NCBI RefSeq assembly: GCF_029963765.1
Contig: NZ_JALBYU010000005.1
Span: forward strand, 62,001 to 126,000
Source of the DNA: Pseudomonas sp. UYIF39
Lineage (GTDB): Bacteria > Pseudomonadota > Gammaproteobacteria > Pseudomonadales > Pseudomonadaceae
DNA: 64,000 nt
Reading direction: 5' to 3'
The translations under genes and the position numbers were made by a program. Positions 28,433 to 37,401 of this stretch are shown piece after piece. The notes below the pieces were generated by a model. It searched no databases, was not told where the DNA came from, and worked only from the letters and a program-made list of their open reading frames with translations. How positions within the stretch are numbered: position 1 is the stretch's first letter; the number at the start of each line of letters is the position of its first letter.

Positions 28433-30052
28433 ATGACCCGACCTCTGGTCTGGTGGCTCCTGTGCTTGATCCCTGCGCTGGCGACAGCGCAGGAGGAGCC
28501 GCTGCGACTGGCTTTTAAAGGTGAGTTGCTGTCGTTGAGCCGGACTCAGGTGATCGCGCGCGAGCCGTTGCCTGCTGATGTGCAGACTCCGCTGGGCAGT
28601 GTGTGGAAGTTGTTCGTCTACGGCTGGTTAGTGGATAGCGGCGCTCATGAGCCGGCTTACGAGTGTCGCGGTCAGTCGAAAGATGAAGTTTACTGCTGCA
28701 CGGCGGGCGGCAGGATTGAGCGCGATCAGGCGTTGGTAAAGTCTTGTGGTTTGTATTTTGAGCCTGCGCGGTTGGGTATTTCTGATGCTGGTTGGCGGGA
28801 GTATTGGCAGGCACGTAAGGCACCGGATTGGTTGCTGAACTTGCCTTCGTTGCAGTCTTCCACGCGAGTATCGGTGGCTGAATTGCTTAAGGTGCTGGCC
28901 GTGATGCCGGCGCAGGATCAAGCGCGGCGGGTGTTGCTGGATGTGGTGTTGAATGCGGCTGACGGCAATGTCGTGGGCGAACTCGGTGGCCGGTTGCGGG
29001 TGAAAACCTGGAGCTGGTTGGGGGATCAGGATCCGTCGTCGCGTCAGGGTGGTTTTGCCGGGTGGACAGTGGATGGCACACCGGTTTGGGCGGGTGGGCG
29101 TGGGACCAGTCAGATGGTCTTGCGTAACTACGGTGGGGCCTTGGCTTCGGTGTTGCCGGTGGATTGGCCTTTGGATGCGGGACGTTGTGTCGAGGTGGGG
29201 CTGTTTTCACGCTATCCCATTGGGCGCGTTCTGGCGGGGGATCGTGTTGTTGAGTCCGGGCCCTTGCTGGGCGATTACCGCGTCGAATTCACCAACGGCA
29301 ACCAACTCGATATCCACAGCGACGGCGAACTGTTTTTGCTGAAAGACAAACTGATCGCCCGTCTGGACCGCGAAGAATATGTCGCCCGAGTCCTCCAGCG
29401 CGAAGCCAGACCCGAACCCGCCGAAGCCGCCAAAGCCCTGACCGTCGCGATCCGCACGTACCTGCTGCAAAACGCCACCCGCAACGGCGACTGCCTGAGC
29501 ATCGACGACAGTAGCAGCCGCCAACGCGTCGCCCCACGCCCGGCCACCGCCGACTCACGCAACATCGCCGCCTGGACCAGCGATCTGGTCCTCGCCGGCA
29601 GCACCGTCACCTACCACTCCGACCAGCCCGGCCCGGACAAACTCTCCTGGCAGCAGGCCGTCGAGCAGGCCAACGCCGGCCAACGCTACGACGCCATCCT
29701 GCTCCACGCCTACCCGCGCGCAAGCCTCAGCCGCTGGGACAACCCCGTCGCCTCCTGCGAGACACTCCCCGCCGCGCAAGACTGGTTGCAACACCAACGC
29801 CGCGGCTGGCGTCCGCGGTTGGAAAGCGAGGTTGGCTACAACGAAGTCAGCACCTTCGCCGTCTGCCGCCTGGCCTTCGGCCGCCCCTATGTCGACCGCG
29901 AACGCCAGCGCATTTACGTGCGCGGCGTGTTGTCGCTGCAAGACCGCCTCGACCTGACCCACGAATACCTGCACCTGGCCTTCGAAGCACACCCCAACGG
30001 CCAGGATGAAACCTACATCGAAGGGCTCGCCCGCCACCTCTTGCTGGAATAG
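28433..30052 (+). CDS. magE: MagE-like DUF2300 protein with transpeptidase-like, SpoIID-like and HExxH motifs
   Basis: The protein has 539 residues and a signal peptide (to about 19). Three parts can be seen. Residues about 45-225 resemble a penicillin-binding transpeptidase: SVWK at 56-59 (SxxK), SCG at 104-106 where SxN is expected, and KTW at 191-193 where KTG is expected. Residues about 280-400 resemble SpoIID/LytB, with REEYVARVLQREA and ALTVAIRTYLL. Residues 510-514 are HEYLH (HExxH) with EGLARHLL from 530, the pattern of gluzincin metallopeptidases. E. coli YfaQ is the family reference. The start lies one base after the magD stop. Activities are inferred. Confidence 0.85.
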   Translation: MTRPLVWWLLCLIPALATAQEEPLRLAFKGELLSLSRTQVIAREPLPADVQTPLGSVWKLFVYGWLVDSGAHEPAYECRGQSKDEVYCCTAGGRIERDQALVKSCGLYFEPARLGISDAGWREYWQARKAPDWLLNLPSLQSSTRVSVAELLKVLAVMPAQDQARRVLLDVVLNAADGNVVGELGGRLRVKTWSWLGDQDPSSRQGGFAGWTVDGTPVWAGGRGTSQMVLRNYGGALASVLPVDWPLDAGRCVEVGLFSRYPIGRVLAGDRVVESGPLLGDYRVEFTNGNQLDIHSDGELFLLKDKLIARLDREEYVARVLQREARPEPAEAAKALTVAIRTYLLQNATRNGDCLSIDDSSSRQRVAPRPATADSRNIAAWTSDLVLAGSTVTYHSDQPGPDKLSWQQAVEQANAGQRYDAILLHAYPRASLSRWDNPVASCETLPAAQDWLQHQRRGWRPRLESEVGYNEVSTFAVCRLAFGRPYVDRERQRIYVRGVLSLQDRLDLTHEYLHLAFEAHPNGQDETYIEGLARHLLLE

Positions 30053-30055
30053 GCC

Positions 30056-30871
30056 ATGAAACTCCGTTATCCACAGGTCCTCCTGTTCCTTTGCTCCTTT
30101 TGCGTCTGGCCGACGACGTTCGCCGCCGAAAGCGCCGCCAAACTCGATACACCCGTTGGCGGTTGGCGCACCGGCGCGTCAGAGGGTGAAGGCGAAAACT
30201 TTCGCCAGATCGTTAACTACCCGGCATCCTCGGTGAACACCCCGGTGGGGCAGGCCAACACTGCACGCATCACCGGCCAGATCAAAGCCACTTCCAAGTC
30301 CACTGAACCCGGCCGGCTGATCGTCAACGGCGTCAGCATGCCACTGAAAATCGATCCTGCCGGCCGCTTTGATCGTCCGTTCTCATTCCCCAATGGCAGC
30401 AACAGCGTCGAAGTCCGCAGCCCCGATGGCCAGCAACGGCATCGCACGCAGTTCCTGAACGCCAGCGGCGGGGCGACTCCGGCGAAGTTGCGGGTGCTAC
30501 TGGCTTGGGACAGTGATGGCACCGACCTCGACTTGCACCTCATCACCCCCGACGGCGCGCACATATGGTACGGCGATCGTGTTGCGCCCAATGGCGCAGC
30601 GCTCGATGTTGACGTGACGACCGGCTACGGCCCGGAAATCTTCGCCATGCCGGCGCCGATCAAAGGCCAATACCTCGTCTATTTGAACTACTTTGGGGGT
30701 GGGTATCGCAGTGATGAGGAGGGGCAGGAGGAGGCGGTTCAGCCGCTGACGACGGCGCAGGTGACGGTGATTACGGAGGAAGGGACGCCGAACGAGAAGA
30801 TGGAGACGTTCCTGGTGCCGATGCGGGCGGTGGGGGAGTTGACGTTGGTTAAGGGGTTTAGTTATCCGTGA
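30056..30871 (+). CDS. magF: MagF-like periplasmic DUF2135 protein (second copy)
   Basis: The protein has 271 residues with a signal peptide (to about 24). The mature N-terminus LDTPVGGWR and the core KLRVLLAWDSDGTDLDLHLITPDGAHIW match MagA closely, so magA and magF flank the operon as paralogues. The C-terminal region has an acidic Glu/Gln stretch (SDEEGQEEAVQPL) absent from MagA. It starts three bases after magE, so all six mag genes form one transcript. The last 170 bases are strikingly G-rich. Confidence 0.83.
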   Translation: MKLRYPQVLLFLCSFCVWPTTFAAESAAKLDTPVGGWRTGASEGEGENFRQIVNYPASSVNTPVGQANTARITGQIKATSKSTEPGRLIVNGVSMPLKIDPAGRFDRPFSFPNGSNSVEVRSPDGQQRHRTQFLNASGGATPAKLRVLLAWDSDGTDLDLHLITPDGAHIWYGDRVAPNGAALDVDVTTGYGPEIFAMPAPIKGQYLVYLNYFGGGYRSDEEGQEEAVQPLTTAQVTVITEEGTPNEKMETFLVPMRAVGELTLVKGFSYP

Positions 30872-31286
30872 GGGCGAACTGTCGTAGCAGTGCTACCAGC
30901 TTTTTACGGGTAAGGGTAAATTCTCGCTTCACGAATTCAGCTCCGATTGATGGCCGAATTTTATCGCATTTGGCGAGGGACATGCGAATTCGGCCCTACC
31001 TACAATGTCGATCGATATCTGGCTGGAAATTGGTGAAGCTGATGTTCATCCGGTAATCGATTTGCTTCCCAGTTTGATGTAGAGCTTGACCGCTCTGATG
31101 CGGTCTTCGTATGAATACATGAACTACCTCCAGGTAGTCCAAGATTTCTACCGCACCCCCAGTTGCCGAGATGTCACTGACCCAGCCTGTTCCTCGCGAA
31201 CCATTGCCTTTGTTGGATTTGTGCAAGTTTGGAGGTGGGGCAGTCTTGCATCAGCATGTGGGTCAATTCGGCGTCGGCGTCAACAC
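30872..31286. other. Gap with no recognisable gene, mag/accessory junction
   Basis: About 415 bases between magF and the transposase fragment. Base composition drops to near 50 percent GC and frames on both strands are short and unlike any protein I know. It probably includes degraded DNA of the upstream part of the insertion element. Confidence 0.5.
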
Positions 31287-31730
31287 CTCTGGAATGAAAA
31301 GGCTGAGGAATACCGCTGTCCGGCCGGTAATGCATTGCGCAGCGAATGGCGAGCCTTCAAGAACGAGCGTTCGCACGTCACCAAAGCCAACACCATCATC
31401 TTCCGCTCCCGGCAGAATTACTGCGTTGCCTGTCCGATGGAAGCCAAGTGCTGCCCGAACACTGCGTTCCGCAAGATCGCTCGTAGCGTCCATGAAGCCG
31501 CGCGTGATGTGGCTCGGTGTATTGCAGCAACGACGGTGTATCAGCGTTCTCGCCACGAACGTAAGAAGGTCGAAATGTTGTTTGCCCACCTCAAGCGCAT
31601 CCTGAAATTGGATCGCCTGAGACTACGTGGCATGAGTGGCGCGACTGATGAATTCACGCTGGCCGCTGCGGTGCAGAACCTACGACGGCGGGCCAAATTT
31701 ACCTCTCAAGGGCCACCGGTCACGGGATAG
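31287..31730 (+). pseudogene. C-terminal remnant of an IS1182-family transposase
   Basis: About 147 codons encode the end of an IS1182-type DDE transposase: EEYRCPAGNALR, FRSRQNYCVACPMEAKCC with its Cys cluster, then KKVEMLFAHLKRILKLDRLRLRG and AAAVQNLRRRAK. The catalytic Glu lies in the VEMLFAHLKR segment. The N-terminal two thirds, with both Asp residues, are missing, so it is inactive. An IS-end-like sequence, ACTTTTTCAACAGAATC, occurs at 31873-31889 and may be the old right end. Confidence 0.85.
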
Positions 31731-32031
31731 GTGCGTCTACACTAAGCAAAAAACCTCAAACCAACCCAATAACAGAGCAGCAAAGGCCAACGAAGAGCCG
31801 GAAAACCACTCAATGTGGTGAGTAGGTTCTCCGGTGGTGGTTGTGCCTGAGTTCAGGCCAGCTGAAAATCCGACTTTTTCAACAGAATCGATCGAAAGCC
31901 GCCCGTCATGAACGCCGACGGCTTACCCCATAAGCCGGAGCATCGCCATGGAGGTGAAAACTTTACCGCCGCACTAACGCTTTTAATCCGTCATCCCGTC
32001 ACGGAGTCATAGCGTTAGCGCGTAGCAGATC
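31731..32031. other. Gap holding IS right-end sequence and a stem-loop
   Basis: After the transposase stop the sequence shows the likely IS end near 31889, then a small palindrome GGCTTA/TAAGCC (about 31920-31935) and a larger stem CTAACGCT (31973-31980)/AGCGTTAG (32011-32018). The latter encloses a second stem TCCGT/ACGGA. It follows the porin stop on the minus strand and may end that transcript, but lacks a T-tract. Confidence 0.45.
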
Positions 32032-33393
32032 TCAGAAATACACCAGCGCTTCCACAGTTCCGGTCAGTTGGTTTCGCGCATCACCATTGCCAAACGGGCG
32101 AGCATCGTCGCGCCCATTGAACCAGTCGTAGCGCAGCTCCGGACGCAGCGACAGGTACTTATTGAAGTCGTAGCGCAGGCCCGTTGTCAGCGCATTGAAC
32201 GCGCCTCGTGACGTGGAGGATGGGAACAGAACGTAACCGTCCGGATCGTCGAAATGCTCGGCCCGCACAGAGAACGACAAGTCCTTGCGTTGCTGGTAGG
32301 TCAACACCACGTTGGCTCCCCACCAGTGTGCCCCATCAAAACCGGGACCGGTGACGATGTCGACGGTCGAGGCTTTGCCGTCGCCCGCTTGACGGCCGTA
32401 GACCATTTCCCCGCCCATTGACCACTTTTCATCGAGCCGATGCCAGCCATTGAGCGAGTGCTGCTGCTTGAACTGGCCGTCGCTGGAAATCAGACGACCG
32501 CGAGGTGTTTGTATGTCGTTGCGGCTGTCGTTTTGTGAATCACCGACGAGAAATTCATAGTCGATCCAGGTGTTCATGTCGGGCGTACGCCAGCGTAGTG
32601 CTCCCAGCAAGGCCTTGCTGTCGTTGTTGTCGCGCAGATTGCCCTGGCCCTGAATCACGCCTAACTCGGCGCCGAGCAACATGCTGGAGTTATTGACCAG
32701 ACGTTTGCCCAGCAGGAATCCGGAAACCGTGCCGGACTCGGTCATAAAGGCGTAGGAACGGCTGGCAAACGGGTTGCGCGCCGCACGCACGTTGGGTGGG
32801 ATTTCGTAGCCGAGCCCTGATCCAAAGATGCCGGCGATTGCGGTAAAGCCGCCGGCATACGGCAGGTAAGCCGTGGCGGCGATGTTAGGTACGGCGAGGA
32901 AGTTCTGTTTGTCGCGTCGGGCCTTATTCGGATCGTCGTCACCTGGAGAGTTGATGCCCCAGTGCATGTCCCAGCCGTAAGTGCGGGCCTGCTGCGCATT
33001 GCGACCGTAGGCGGCCTCGAGCGTGAAGCCGAAAGAGGCATCAGTGGGTGCCGGGCCGGGCAAGGGCGTGACGCGCGGGATGAAATTGGCCTTCAGCGCT
33101 TTGTCGGAAAACAGGTGAAGGGTGCCGAGTTCAAAGCCTTCGTCGCCGAATCCGGCCACGGGGGTGTTGGTCTGTCCGGACTCGCGATCCTCCTGGGATG
33201 AGTTGTTGTTGCGAGAGTAACCGGCGTCCAGCAGGCCGGACACCTTGATGCCATAGTCGTGCTCCAGCAAGTCACCGAAAATGCTGCGAAACACAGTGCC
33301 TTCGCCGACATCGGCCGGTTGGCCTGCCAGGCAATGACCCGTGGTGAGGGCGAACAGAACCGCACCAAACGATTTGACGTTGATGTTCTTCAT
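32032..33393 (-). CDS. Outer-membrane beta-barrel porin (BBP2/OmpL-like), copy 1
   Basis: The protein has 453 residues with a signal peptide (about 1-23) and a C-terminal Phe (EALVYF), as barrel proteins need for assembly. PF07642-like segments are YGIKVSGLLDAGYSRNNNSS, WDMHWGINSPGDDD and FDGAHWWGANVVLTYQQR. A very similar porin of identical length lies at 40616-41977. Both stand next to MFS transporter genes in the aromatic region, so this one is likely the outer-membrane gate for a related substrate. Confidence 0.85.
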   Translation of the reverse strand: MKNINVKSFGAVLFALTTGHCLAGQPADVGEGTVFRSIFGDLLEHDYGIKVSGLLDAGYSRNNNSSQEDRESGQTNTPVAGFGDEGFELGTLHLFSDKALKANFIPRVTPLPGPAPTDASFGFTLEAAYGRNAQQARTYGWDMHWGINSPGDDDPNKARRDKQNFLAVPNIAATAYLPYAGGFTAIAGIFGSGLGYEIPPNVRAARNPFASRSYAFMTESGTVSGFLLGKRLVNNSSMLLGAELGVIQGQGNLRDNNDSKALLGALRWRTPDMNTWIDYEFLVGDSQNDSRNDIQTPRGRLISSDGQFKQQHSLNGWHRLDEKWSMGGEMVYGRQAGDGKASTVDIVTGPGFDGAHWWGANVVLTYQQRKDLSFSVRAEHFDDPDGYVLFPSSTSRGAFNALTTGLRYDFNKYLSLRPELRYDWFNGRDDARPFGNGDARNQLTGTVEALVYF

Positions 33394-33450
33394 GGGATTT
33401 CTCTTGTTTTTATCGGGATGCGGCCATCCGCTGGCCGCGGTGCGGAATGC

Positions 33451-34785
33451 TTAGTTGATGACCGGTACAGCCGTCGTCCGATTCAGGCGCCAGAAGCCGA
33501 TGATGCCGATGGCGGCGATGCTGGCAGGAATGGCGGCGGCCACCAGCAGGTCACTCGTCGACCACTGCAGATTCAGCAGAGTCGCGCCGATGAAAGGACC
33601 ACAAATGCCCCCCAGGCGACCGATTCCCAGCGTCCAGCCAGTGCCGGTGGCCCGCAGTGCAGTCGGATAAAAGGTAGAGGTCATGGCGTTCAGTGCCGCT
33701 TGGCCGCCGAGGGTGCCGAAGCCGGCGATCGCAATGGTCACGTAAGCCAGGTTGATCGAGGTGTAGTACTGACTGAACAAAACGATGGCCGCGGCAGAGA
33801 CAATGAATGTGGGGACGAGCACGGCGCCGAAGCCGCGTCGGTCGACAAACCAACCCAAGAGCCAGCCGCCCGCCAGACCACCCAGCCACATGGACGTGCC
33901 CGCCAGTACCGCCTGCGACGGTGAATGGCCCGCGCCACTCATTAGCACCGGTGTCCACGACGCGAGGAAATACACGCAGAGCATATTCATGAAGTTGATC
34001 AGCCACAGCAGCAAAGTGCCGGGCAGCCTGCCATCGGCAAACAAGTGAGCGAGCGACAGGCCTTTCTTGCGCGGTTCACCGATCACCAGGGTCGTTTGTT
34101 CGCTAATTTGAAGGCTGGGCTCTATACGGGTCAGGATGGCCCTGACGCGGTCTAGTTGGCGTCCGCGCAGAACGCACCATTGCAGCGATTCGGGGAGTGC
34201 AAAGCACATCAGCACACCCACACACAGTGGGGCGACGGCACCCAAATAGAAAACCGCTTGCCAGCCATACTGCGGAATCAGTGCGGCAGCGAGGGCGCCG
34301 CCGACGAGACCTCCCACGACCATTCCCGATGACACCAGCGTCAACAGCATCACACGGTTGTGTCGGGGGGCATATTCCGTCACCAGGGTGGCGACGTTAG
34401 GCACGATTGCACCCATGGCGATCCCGGTAAGAAAGCGTAGTGCCAATAGTCCGTCCACCGTCGTGGTGTGAGCGGTGAAGTACATCAGAACCGCCATCAC
34501 TAACGAGGCGGTCACCAATACTGGCCGGCGACCGATACGGTCGGCTATCGAGCCCAAAGCGAGCGAACCTATCAACATGCCTAGCATGCTGATGCTGAAC
34601 ACCGGCCCCAGGTTGGCTTTGGGAATGCCCCATTCAGTGATGAGGCTGGGCGCGGCATAGGCCATAGCTTGAATGTCGAACCCATCGACGACCATGCATA
34701 GGAAGCACTGTACGAGCACAAGCACCTGAAAGGCGCCCAAGCGACTCCTTTCGACGATCGCGCAGATGTCGAGTTGATTGTTCAC
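33451..34785 (-). CDS. MFS transporter, aromatic acid:H+ symporter family (PcaK/BenK type)
   Basis: The protein has 444 residues and 12 predicted helices. The AAHS features are DGFDIQAMAYAAPSL in helix 1 (with the Asp essential for aromatic acids) and GSIADRIGRRPVL in the loop 2-3, and a second such loop WFVDRRGFG. It imports aromatic acids with protons. It lies 57 bases before the porin gene on the same strand, forming a transport pair. A weak ribosome site precedes the start. The actual substrate is unknown. Confidence 0.88.
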   Translation of the reverse strand: MNNQLDICAIVERSRLGAFQVLVLVQCFLCMVVDGFDIQAMAYAAPSLITEWGIPKANLGPVFSISMLGMLIGSLALGSIADRIGRRPVLVTASLVMAVLMYFTAHTTTVDGLLALRFLTGIAMGAIVPNVATLVTEYAPRHNRVMLLTLVSSGMVVGGLVGGALAAALIPQYGWQAVFYLGAVAPLCVGVLMCFALPESLQWCVLRGRQLDRVRAILTRIEPSLQISEQTTLVIGEPRKKGLSLAHLFADGRLPGTLLLWLINFMNMLCVYFLASWTPVLMSGAGHSPSQAVLAGTSMWLGGLAGGWLLGWFVDRRGFGAVLVPTFIVSAAAIVLFSQYYTSINLAYVTIAIAGFGTLGGQAALNAMTSTFYPTALRATGTGWTLGIGRLGGICGPFIGATLLNLQWSTSDLLVAAAIPASIAAIGIIGFWRLNRTTAVPVIN

Positions 34786-34899
34786 GAGTGAATACCTCTG
34801 TTGTAATTATTTTCGGTAGTGGTGCTGTTCGGGACACAAGGTCAAAGCGGTTCCCGGGTGCGGGAAAATCTCTGTTGTGAAGTGGGCGATAGCGGGTTA

Positions 34900-35475
34900 T
34901 TAGTCAGCGAGCCACGCGCTGGCCTCGGTCCGCATGGTCAATTCAAGGTCGCTGCCGCGGGTGGCGAATACCCGATTGAGCGGGAAGCCGCTTTTTTCCA
35001 GAAGGTAGGCAAGCGGCGCGTATTCGCGCGGGTAGCGCGCCACGGTTTCACGATCGATCTCGACCAGGCCTTGGGGGAGCGTGAAGCTGCCCATGTCGTA
35101 GATGCTCTGGCGCTTGACCAGCTTCCAGACGCCTTGGCGTTTTTCGACCAGGTCATAGAAGCGGTTGTGCACGCTGCAACCCAGGTTCAGCCGTACGTTA
35201 TCGGCAACGATCACCGCGTTGGTTTCCACCACAGCCTTGTTGCCGTTGAAACTGACCACGGGGGTGCCAATCAGGTGTTTGGTGCGCAAATCGGATTTGC
35301 CCATGCGCTTGGAACCTTCGACGAATTCGGCGAAAGGACCTTCAAACCAAGTGATTTCGATGACCCCGTCCGGGTGCGCCAGATTAGCCAGTTGCTCCCA
35401 CTGGCCCAGATCACGGTGAATCCAGCCCGTGATCAAGTCGGTAATTTGAAGTCGGTCTTCCAGGTAACTCTGCAT
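34900..35475 (-). CDS. SnoaL-like/NTF2-fold protein of the aromatic region
   Basis: The protein has 191 residues. The N-terminal 130 residues match the nuclear transport factor 2/SnoaL fold: LEDRLQITDLITGWIHRDLGQWEQLANLAHPDGVIEI and GCSVHNRFYDLVEKRQGVWKLVKRQSIYD. Such proteins act as small-molecule isomerases, hydrolases or dehydratases, or as the small subunit of ring hydroxylases. No large dioxygenase subunit is nearby. It diverges from a LysR gene, which is its likely regulator. The transporter pair follows downstream, so it may act on the imported substrate. Confidence 0.78.
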   Translation of the reverse strand: MQSYLEDRLQITDLITGWIHRDLGQWEQLANLAHPDGVIEITWFEGPFAEFVEGSKRMGKSDLRTKHLIGTPVVSFNGNKAVVETNAVIVADNVRLNLGCSVHNRFYDLVEKRQGVWKLVKRQSIYDMGSFTLPQGLVEIDRETVARYPREYAPLAYLLEKSGFPLNRVFATRGSDLELTMRTEASAWLAD

Positions 35476-35540
35476 GATTGTCCTCGGCAGGGGTGTGTTG
35501 TCGGACTCAGCATCTGCTGCTGGACAATGAACTGCAAATA

Positions 35541-35560
35541 GATTGATATGAACGATTGAT
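35541..35560. promoter_or_regulatory. Direct repeat in the SnoaL-LysR divergent promoter
   Basis: GATTGAT occurs at 35541-35547 and 35554-35560, 13 bases apart, in the 112-base gap between divergent genes. It could be part of the LysR regulator binding site; LysR sites normally contain T-N11-A. Pattern only. Confidence 0.3.
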
Positions 35561-35587
35561 CATTAAATCTGATGGGGCTGGATGTTC

Positions 35588-36487
35588 ATGGATCTGCGTC
35601 ATTTGCGGTACTTCCTGGCGGTTGCAGAGGAGGGTCATTTCGGTCGGGCGGCCCAGCGTTTGCACATCGTACAGTCGGCGCTGAGCATGCAGATTCGCGC
35701 GCTGGAAGAAGAACTCGGTGGTCCTTTGTTCTTGCGCACGAGTCGTCGCGTGGAACTCACGGAAGCCGGTGTGTTGTTGCGAGCCGAAGCACAGCGCACC
35801 CTCGATCAGGCGGCGCATGCCCAGCGTGTGGTACAACGCTCGCTACGTGGAGAGATGGGCAGCGTGCGAATCGGCTTCGCCGGCAACGCCGTGTTCAGCG
35901 GCCGGTTGATGGCTGACGTTCGCGCCTTTCGCGCGGCTTACCCGGATGCGGAAGTCATCCTCCGCGAGCTCGCGCCACAGCTACAGGTCGAAGCCATTCA
36001 GAGCGGTCAATTGGACCTGGGTTATGCACCGAGTCATGGCGGTCAGGCCCTCGACAGCGCCTTGTTATTTGAGCGCATCGGCACTTGGCCCTTAGTGGTT
36101 GCATTGCCCGAAGACCACCCGTTGGCGAACCAGCCAACGTTGCGCGTGCCGATGCTGGGCGCGGAGTCGTTGATCATTTATGCCGCTCATGGTGCAGATG
36201 AATACATGCTGGCCGGATTGCGCAAGGCATTGGGGCGCGAGCCGAAGGTTCAACGGACCACCAGCACGTTAAGCGTGCTCGCGCTGGTTGCTTCCGGCAT
36301 GGGGGTAGCGATGGTGCCGGCGCCGTTGATGCAGGTCAGCATTCCGGGCCTGACCTACCGAACATTCGACGACGTAGAACCTCACACCGACTTGCTACTC
36401 ATCAGCCGCATCAGCGAAACCGGCGGTGCGGTGCGCGCATTTTTGAGGGTTGCGCATCAAGGCGCAGTGGCGCCAGCAATGTTGTGA
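35588..36487 (+). CDS. LysR-family transcriptional regulator
   Basis: The protein has 299 residues. A winged helix-turn-helix (DLRHLRYFLAVAEEGHFGRAAQRLHIVQSALSMQIRALEEELGGPLF) leads to a two-lobed periplasmic-binding-like effector domain (about 90-295). I chose ATG 35588 (MDLRHLRYF, family-typical); an in-frame ATG lies two codons upstream. BenM/CatM-like N-terminal length and divergence from the SnoaL/MFS/porin genes suggest it controls them in response to an aromatic effector. The ligand is unknown. Confidence 0.9.
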   Translation: MDLRHLRYFLAVAEEGHFGRAAQRLHIVQSALSMQIRALEEELGGPLFLRTSRRVELTEAGVLLRAEAQRTLDQAAHAQRVVQRSLRGEMGSVRIGFAGNAVFSGRLMADVRAFRAAYPDAEVILRELAPQLQVEAIQSGQLDLGYAPSHGGQALDSALLFERIGTWPLVVALPEDHPLANQPTLRVPMLGAESLIIYAAHGADEYMLAGLRKALGREPKVQRTTSTLSVLALVASGMGVAMVPAPLMQVSIPGLTYRTFDDVEPHTDLLLISRISETGGAVRAFLRVAHQGAVAPAML

Positions 36488-36590
36488 TCGTTGGCGCGGG
36501 AGCAATGAAGCCGGCTCGCCGTCGACCCTCCGGGCCTCAAGCCAGGGAGTGTCCAATGGCGTAGCGGTAGCCTTGATTTGAACGGCAACC

Positions 36591-37364
36591 TCAATCGTGC
36601 CAGCAGCGATACCAACCGTTGCTCTCGGTGATTTGTAGCCTGGTCTGATACAGCTCCGACAAGTTTTTACTCGTCAGAATGTCGGGTTTTGGGCCGTCAG
36701 CAATAATTTGTCCTCGGTTGATCAGCACCACGCGGTCAATTTCGGGAATGATCTCGTCAACGTGGTGAGTGGTGATGATCAATGACCGGTCCTCACTGCA
36801 GAAGCTGCGCAACAGCGTCAGCATGGCCACGCTGGCGCCCATGTCCAGGCCATTGGCGGGCTCATCGAAAATCAATGCCTCGGGATGATGAACAAGTGCT
36901 CGGGCGAGCAGGAGACGCCGCTTCTGGCCGGTGGAAAGGCGCTGAAACATGCAGGCCTCATCCTGCGCAATTCCGAGTCTGGTCATCATTGCCCGCGCCT
37001 GATCGATCTGGATATTCGTCGGTTGAAAATGTTCATGACTGCCAATCGCACCGAAAAAACCGGAAACGACAACCTCTAATGCCGTGGTATAGGGCGTGTA
37101 GTTCTCTTGCAGGTCGTGCGAAACAAAACCGATCCTGTCCCGCAACTGCCAAAGATGAATGGTTTCGCTGTCAAAAAGCTTCAGGTAGCTGCCTTCCTGC
37201 GCAACGGGATACAGCTCCCGGTTTATCAGTTTAAGCAGGGTGCTTTTACCCGCGCCGTTGGGGCCTAGGATTGCCACGCGCTCGTGCGGCTCAATCTTCA
37301 ACGACAACCGATTGAGCACAAGTGTCTGTTGCTGGTACGCGATGACTTGGTGGAATTCGATCAT
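36591..37364 (-). CDS. Orphan ABC transporter ATP-binding protein
   Basis: The protein has 257 residues with a full nucleotide-binding domain: Walker A GPNGAGKSTL (about 36-45), Q-loop VSHDLQENY, signature LSTGQKRRL, Walker B ALIFDEPANGLD and switch His in ITTHH. The ModF/YlmA-like style has no permease partner here, so the substrate is unknown; it may be soluble (ribosome- or stress-related). The start ATG has GAGG upstream. The gene follows the chemoreceptor gene on the same strand after 37 bases. Confidence 0.85.
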   Translation of the reverse strand: MIEFHQVIAYQQQTLVLNRLSLKIEPHERVAILGPNGAGKSTLLKLINRELYPVAQEGSYLKLFDSETIHLWQLRDRIGFVSHDLQENYTPYTTALEVVVSGFFGAIGSHEHFQPTNIQIDQARAMMTRLGIAQDEACMFQRLSTGQKRRLLLARALVHHPEALIFDEPANGLDMGASVAMLTLLRSFCSEDRSLIITTHHVDEIIPEIDRVVLINRGQIIADGPKPDILTSKNLSELYQTRLQITESNGWYRCWHD

Positions 37365-37401
37365 GTATAAAACCTCGCGCAAAGAATGCTGAACGCCCGA
37401 G

